The notes beneath the pieces are model-generated. The model did no database searches, was not told the origin of the DNA, and saw only the letters and a list, made by a program, of their open reading frames with translations. Shown here in pieces: positions 59,846 through 64,000 of a stretch of DNA of 64,000 nt. Both the position numbers and the translations under genes were made by a program. The DNA lies in assembly GCF_900105245.1 (NCBI RefSeq), contig NZ_FNSZ01000001.1, positions 8,182,001 through 8,246,000 on the forward strand. The letters run 5' to 3'. This DNA comes from Streptomyces sp. 1222.5. Lineage in GTDB: Bacteria > Actinomycetota > Actinomycetes > Streptomycetales > Streptomycetaceae. The number at the start of each line of letters is the position of its first letter. Position 1 is the stretch's first letter.

Positions 59846-61078
59846 TCAGTGCGGGGCAACCGCCTCGATGAGCGCGTCGGCAGCCGTCTCGATGCCTGCG
59901 GGCGTGGACCAGCGGCCCAGCGTCAGCCTCAACGCCCCGAGCGCGCGGGCCGGTTCGAGTCCCATGGCGGTCAGCACCGGCGACGGGGTGTGGGTGCCGC
60001 TGTGGCAGGCCGAACCCGTCGAGGCCGCGATGCCGTGCGCGGCGGCGAGGAGTTCGTGTCCGAGCACGCCGTCGATGCGGACGTTCAGGGTGTTCGGCAG
60101 GCGCGCCTTCTCGGGGCCGTTGAGATGGACGCGGCCGGGCAGTGCCGTCCTCAGCCGCTGATGGAGGTCGTCGCGCAGGGTCGCGATCCGGTCCGGTGTG
60201 CCGTCGTCGAGCTCATGGGCCGCGATACGGGCGGCGGCGCCGAGGGCGACCGCCAGGGCGACGTTCTCCGTGCCGGCCCGCAGCCCCTGCTCCTGCGGGC
60301 CGCCGTGGACCACGGGCTCCAGCCGCACGCCGTCGCGCACATAGAGCGCGGCCACGCCCTTCGGCGCGTACATCTTGTGCCCCACGACGGTGAGGAGGTC
60401 CACGCCCAGCTCGCCGACGTCGAGGGGGATCCTCCCCGCGGCCTGGGCCGCGTCGCAGTGGAAGAGAGCCCCGCGTTCGTGCGCGAGGGCGGCGAGTTCG
60501 GTGACCGGTTGGAGGGCGCCCGTCTCGTTGTTGGCGGCCATGACCGACACCAGCACCGTCGCCTCGGTGAGCGCGGAGGCCAGCGCGGCCGGGTCGACCT
60601 GCCCGTCGCCGTCGACGGGCAGCACGGTGACGCGCGCTCCGTGCAGGCGCTCCAGGGACCGGCAGCTCTCCAGTACGGCCGGGTGCTCGGTGGCCTGCGT
60701 GATCACATGCGGCCGTGAGCGCCCGGAGGCCAGCACCGCGCCGCGCAGTGCGAGCAGATCGGCCTCCGAACCGGAGCCGGTGAAGACCATCTCGCCGGTG
60801 CGGGCCCCGATGAGGGCGGCGACCCGGGCCCGGGCCTCACCCAGCGCGCGCCGGGGCTCGGCGCCGTAGGGGTGGCTGCTGGAGGGATTGCCGAAGAAGC
60901 CGGTCAGGTACGGGATCATCGCCTGGACGACCCGTGGGTCGACGGGCGTGGTGGCGTTGTAGTCCAGGTAGACGGGTCCGTCGGGCGGCCCGGGGAACGG
61001 CGGCAGCATGGCGGCGGCGTCGCCCCGGCCGGTCATGCCGTCGTCGAGGCGGACCGCAGGTGTGCTGGTGCCCTCCAC
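59846..61078 (-). CDS. Cysteine desulfurase (NifS/IscS family)
   Basis: Chosen start is GTG 61078, with GGAGG six bases before; ATGs at 61084 and 61099 are in frame. The 410-aa PLP enzyme shows YLDYNATTPVDPRV, NPSSSHPYGAEPRRALGEAR, ATEHPAVLESC, the cofactor Lys in TVVGHKMYAPKGVAALYV, and the catalytic-Cys loop STGSACHSGTHTPSPVL. It removes sulfur from cysteine for Fe-S clusters or thiolation. No suf, isc or tRNA-thiolation gene is adjacent. The Cys loop is long and precedes PSPVL, as in NifS-type enzymes. The preceding gene on the same strand ends 170 bases before, after a hairpin. Confidence 0.94.
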   Translation of the reverse strand: MEGTSTPAVRLDDGMTGRGDAAAMLPPFPGPPDGPVYLDYNATTPVDPRVVQAMIPYLTGFFGNPSSSHPYGAEPRRALGEARARVAALIGARTGEMVFTGSGSEADLLALRGAVLASGRSRPHVITQATEHPAVLESCRSLERLHGARVTVLPVDGDGQVDPAALASALTEATVLVSVMAANNETGALQPVTELAALAHERGALFHCDAAQAAGRIPLDVGELGVDLLTVVGHKMYAPKGVAALYVRDGVRLEPVVHGGPQEQGLRAGTENVALAVALGAAARIAAHELDDGTPDRIATLRDDLHQRLRTALPGRVHLNGPEKARLPNTLNVRIDGVLGHELLAAAHGIAASTGSACHSGTHTPSPVLTAMGLEPARALGALRLTLGRWSTPAGIETAADALIEAVAPH

Positions 61079-61252
61079 CGTCATCCTCCGTGGATCCATG
61101 GAACAGCGTAGGTGAGGGTGGCGCGCTACGGCCACGGCTCCCTCACACCATTACGGATCTTGGAGGACTGCTCGGGGATTTCCCTGCCGACGGGCCGAGT
61201 GTGTCCCGCCCCGGCGAGGCGGGGCCGCCCCGGGGGCGGACCCGTCCATGAA

Positions 61253-61281
61253 CGCAACACCCGGATGGCGCCCGGGTGTTG
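61253..61281 (-). terminator. Terminator hairpin after TolB-like gene
   Basis: GCAACACCCGG (61253-61263) pairs perfectly with CCGGGTGTTGC (61271-61281), seven-base loop. On the minus strand it follows the TolB-like gene by 23 bases and precedes the cysteine desulfurase gene. Confidence 0.8.
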
Positions 61282-61304
61282 CACTCACGCTCCGGACGAG
61301 GGGT

Positions 61305-62300
61305 TCACGGACGCCAGTCCGCCTCCAGGTCGTGGGAGTCGGTCTTCGTGAGCTGGGTCAGGCCGGTGCCGTCGGCCCGCACCAGATAAAGGTGTTCGGG
61401 GTCCGCGTCGTCGCCACCGCCCCGGGTGAAGACCAGACGCTTGCCGTCCGGCGACCACGAGGGGTTCTTGTCGTTGCGGCGGGACGCGGTGATGCGGTGC
61501 AGCCCGGTGCCGTCGGGGCGGACGAGGTAGAGACGGGCGAAGCCGGAGGAGTCCACGCGGCTGAACGCGATGCGGTTGCCATGAGACCAGTCGGGCGTCC
61601 AGTCGTGCGATCCGGACCCGGTGACCGGTGTCTGCGCCAGGGTGGACAGCCGGATCCGCATCACCCTGCTGTGCCCGCTCGCGTCCGCACGGTTGAACGC
61701 CAGGTACTTGCCGTCCGGCGACCACGTCGGGTGGAGATCGTCCGCCGCCGTGTGGGTGAGCCGAACGGCCGGAGAGCCGTCGATGTCGGCCACGTAGATC
61801 TCGCGCTGGGTGCCGACCGGTTTGGCGTAGGCGATGCGCTTGCCGTCCGGGGACCACGCCGGGTCGGAGGCGCCCTCGGTGCCGGGAACGGCCTTCAGTC
61901 CGCCGCCCGTGGTCTTCATCGTCCAGATGCCGTCGACGGCGCCCCCTGATCCGTAGCGGACGAAGGCCACCCGCTTCCCGTCCGGGGACCAGCTGGGCAT
62001 CACGTCGCTGACGGTGGCGGTGTGGGTGAGCGCGACGGGCGCCCCGCCACCGGGGGAGATCGCGTACAGGTCCTCGACCGGCGCGGTCGCGGTGTAGCGG
62101 GCGAAGACGATCGAGTGGTCCGTAGCCGCCCCCGCGTCCGCCGCCCCGCCGAGGGTCAGCGGTACGGCCATGGCGAGCGCCGTGGCCGCGACCGTCGCCC
62201 GCAAGCGCCGTGTCGTGCCGCTCGCTCCGGATCCACCGATGCTCCGAATCCTTCCGGCGGGTCTTCCGTCGCGGTGCCGTCGGTACGTCAAGGTGTCCAC
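61305..62300 (-). CDS. Exported TolB/PD40-type beta-propeller protein
   Basis: The 331-aa protein starts at GTG 62300 after AGGAG. A Sec-type signal (about 30-60; TVAATALAMAVPLTLGGAA) ends near AGAAT. The remainder is six PD40/WD40-like repeats with the motif WSPDGKRV(A/V)F: PSWSPDGKRVAFV, PAWSPDGKRIAYA, PTWSPDGKYLAFN, PDWSHGNRIAFSR, PSWSPDGKRLVFT, plus a terminal DLEADWRP that closes the ring. It is extracellular or surface-located and probably binds another protein or sugar; no catalytic residues were seen. The gene is separated from the desulfurase by a terminator. Confidence 0.87.
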   Translation of the reverse strand: MDTLTYRRHRDGRPAGRIRSIGGSGASGTTRRLRATVAATALAMAVPLTLGGAADAGAATDHSIVFARYTATAPVEDLYAISPGGGAPVALTHTATVSDVMPSWSPDGKRVAFVRYGSGGAVDGIWTMKTTGGGLKAVPGTEGASDPAWSPDGKRIAYAKPVGTQREIYVADIDGSPAVRLTHTAADDLHPTWSPDGKYLAFNRADASGHSRVMRIRLSTLAQTPVTGSGSHDWTPDWSHGNRIAFSRVDSSGFARLYLVRPDGTGLHRITASRRNDKNPSWSPDGKRLVFTRGGGDDADPEHLYLVRADGTGLTQLTKTDSHDLEADWRP

Positions 62301-62493
62301 CCCGTCTCCTCCCGGCGGCCCCCCGCGGGCCGCTCCGGGCGGTAAAGATCCCACCGGGCGGAGCGGCAGGGAAGCGACGGTGCCCGGTGGTACGCGCCCT
62401 GTGACAGGTTCCGTACGCCGCTGTCACACGGGACGGGCGCGGCGGCCGTGGGCCGGGCCCGACCAGGTCCACGGAGGGCTGTCCGGACGCCGC

Positions 62494-62650
62494 TCACGTG
62501 TCCGCGAGGAGTGGATCGAAGAGGGCTGAGCGGTGCCGGCCCGACATGAACGCGAGGAAGTCGTTGATGAAGGCGCTCCGGCCGTAGGTGCCGTCGGCGG
62601 CGTCCATGTCGTGGTGGAAGGCGGTGCGGAACAGAGTGCGGCCAGAGGCG
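62494..62650 (-). pseudogene. C-terminal fragment of an unrecognised protein
   Basis: The minus strand encodes TLFRTAFHHDMDAADGTYGR and SAFINDFLAFMSGRHRSALF then DPLLADT and a stop at 62494. It has good codon usage and amphipathic helices but no start codon or upstream continuation in frame (an in-frame stop lies near 62665). It is most likely the tail of a deleted gene. The family was not recognised. Confidence 0.4.
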
Positions 62651-62903
62651 GAGGGCTGCCGTCACTGTGCCGAAATGCACCGTTCGCGCCCCCTGTCACG
62701 CTGACGACCTCACCCAGAGCAGCGTGATCCGACGGGCCGTGGGAGTTCCCCCGTTCACCCCTGGAACAGCAGTCCGGGCCGGTGTCCTCGCCCCGCCGCC
62801 CGGGCCATGCGGAACGATCCGGCCGCATTCGGCGATCATGATCCGTGTGACACGGGGTAGGCACGGCCGGTGAATCGTGAACCATTCGAAGAACGGAGGC
62901 ACT

Positions 62904-63908
62904 GTGCCGACACCGAACCCGCTCGAACCGACCGGTCCCGTCGCCGCCGACAGGCTCGCCGTCGCGTGGCCGGGCTGGATGCGTGAGCACGCCGCGGCCT
63001 GGGTCGAAGTCCCGCTGCGCATCGCGCTCATCGTGGTCGTCCTGGCCGTCGTCCGCTCGGTCGCCAAGCGGGCGATCACGCGTGTCGTCCAGCACATCCT
63101 GGAGCCCTCGGGCGGCGACGGCGCTGCACGGCGGCCGCGTTCGGACCATGGGGTCGCCGTCCTCCACCGCGACCGCTCCCGCGCCCGGCAGCGACGTGAG
63201 CAGCGGGCCCGCACCATCGGCTCCGTGCTCAGCAGCGCGGTGACCATCGTGCTGTTCCTGATCGGGACGGCCATGATCCTCGATCAGGTCGGCATCGCCC
63301 TGGGGCCCCTCCTGGCCAGCGCCGGCGTGGTCGGCCTGGCGATCGGCTTCGGTGCGCAGAGCCTCGTCGCCGACTACCTGTCCGGGCTGCTCATCATGAT
63401 CGAGGACCAGTACGGAGTCGGTGACTCGGTCGATCTGGGCGAAGCCGTGGGAGAGGTCGAACACGTCGGTATGCGGTTGACCCATGTGCGTGACCTCAAC
63501 GGCGGTCTGTGGCACATCCGCAACGGCGAGATCCTGCGCGTCCGCAACGACAGCCAGGACTGGGCCCGCGCCGTCCTGGACGTCGCCGTGGCCTACAACG
63601 CCAACCTCGACGACGTCTACCGCGTGCTGGAGGAGGCGGGACGCGCCGTGCGCCAGGACCCCGCCTTCACCGACCTGCTGCTCGAGGACCCCACCGTGTG
63701 GGGCGTGCAGTCACTGGACGCCGACGGGGTGGTCGTCCGTATCGCGGCCAGGACCGTCCCCCTGCAGCAGTGGGCCGTCACCCGCGAACTGCGCCGCCGG
63801 GCCAAGGACGCCCTCGACGCCGCCGAGATCGACATCCCGTTCCCGCAGCGCACCATCTGGCTGCGCACCGACGACTCCGCGGACGAGGGCGTGTCGCCCA
63901 CGCGCTGA
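62904..63908 (+). CDS. Mechanosensitive channel, MscS family
   Basis: From GTG 62904 (GGAGG five bases before) the protein has 334 aa. A first helix (about 38-58, LRIALIVVVLAVVRSVAK), a second (about 103-125, VLSSAVTIVLFLIGTAMIL) and the pore helix (about 130-160, GPLLASAGVVGLAIGFGAQS with SLVADYLSGLLIMIEDQYGV) are typical. The beta domain continues GDSVDLGEAVGEVEHVGMRL and RNGEILRVRNDSQDWARAVL; the C-terminus is alpha/beta. It opens on membrane tension to release solutes during hypo-osmotic shock. A longer start at 62877 is possible. A basic cytoplasmic loop (RRPRSDHGVAVLHRDRSR) between the first two helices is larger than usual. Confidence 0.93.
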   Translation: MPTPNPLEPTGPVAADRLAVAWPGWMREHAAAWVEVPLRIALIVVVLAVVRSVAKRAITRVVQHILEPSGGDGAARRPRSDHGVAVLHRDRSRARQRREQRARTIGSVLSSAVTIVLFLIGTAMILDQVGIALGPLLASAGVVGLAIGFGAQSLVADYLSGLLIMIEDQYGVGDSVDLGEAVGEVEHVGMRLTHVRDLNGGLWHIRNGEILRVRNDSQDWARAVLDVAVAYNANLDDVYRVLEEAGRAVRQDPAFTDLLLEDPTVWGVQSLDADGVVVRIAARTVPLQQWAVTRELRRRAKDALDAAEIDIPFPQRTIWLRTDDSADEGVSPTR

Positions 63909-64000
63909 GGGCGCGCCCGTTCCCGCACATCCCCTGAGCGGGGTGGCCGTCGGTGCCCGGTCGTAGGCGGTCCGCCGGGTCCCACCCCCTCGCCGCTCGC

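Noticed and set aside
1..64000. tRNA, rRNA, riboswitch or insertion sequence
   Set aside because: No cloverleaf, rRNA segment, known riboswitch core, transposase frame or terminal inverted repeat pair was recognised by eye; a covariance-model search would be needed to exclude small RNAs.

Overview
The window is very GC-rich DNA with almost exclusively G or C at third codon positions, GTG and TTG starts, and a gene repertoire typical of a Streptomyces or close relative: several SpoIIE-type phosphatases with anti-sigma partners, IclR/GylR next to glycerol kinase, Tat-exported enzymes, a secreted phospholipase D, and an isorenieratene-type carotenoid cluster. No tRNA, rRNA, CRISPR array or intact insertion sequence was seen. 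Seven or eight broken genes (frameshifts, internal deletions, orphan C-termini) suggest a chromosome-arm or accessory region.

Layout. 1-9.5 kb: MarR regulator and divergent SDR; TetR regulator divergent from an alkyl-DHAP-synthase-like flavoenzyme; a large exported alpha-L-rhamnosidase under a LacI-type operator; a thioesterase and a P-loop kinase. 9.6-16.5 kb: IclR regulator, membrane SpoIIE phosphatase convergent with an HATPase anti-sigma-type protein, a GylR-like regulator with an orphan glpK, and a DUF4344-like metallopeptidase broken by three frameshifts. 16.6-25 kb: a three-gene operon (ABC ATPase, permease with a C-terminal extracytoplasmic domain, YncE-propeller/phosphoesterase fusion), a short second lexA, and secreted phospholipase D. 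25-32 kb: a truncated P-loop kinase, a transglutaminase-like protein, an exported PHP phosphoesterase fused to a six-bladed propeller, an LRV-repeat protein with a Cys cluster, and an LmeA-like protein.

32-45 kb: gluconate permease, cold-shock protein and DEAD-box helicase separated by a strong hairpin, then the carotenoid locus. crtE-crtI-crtB and a Rieske protein run leftward, each overlapping the next by 4 bases; crtY-crtT-crtU run rightward from a shared 255-base divergent promoter region. Together they would convert FPP/GGPP through phytoene, lycopene and beta-carotene to an aromatic carotenoid. No light-response regulator genes (litR/litS type) are present within the window.

45-64 kb: SDR and haloperoxidase-type hydrolase, a stand-alone AAA ATPase, a methyltransferase, a group of small membrane/PH-like genes, scars of deleted genes (including a TetR/SnoaL divergent pair fused by deletion), a second sigma-factor phosphorelay set (STAS protein and PAS-GAF-SpoIIE phosphatase), cysteine desulfurase, a TolB-like exported propeller and an MscS channel.

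Most interesting: the PHP-propeller fusion, the ABC/phosphoesterase operon, the lexA paralogue, the Rieske gene coupled to crtB, the ribosome-site hairpin before the DUF3592 gene, the csp leader hairpin, and the TetR/SnoaL deletion scar. All functions are inferred from reading the sequence; no database search was run.
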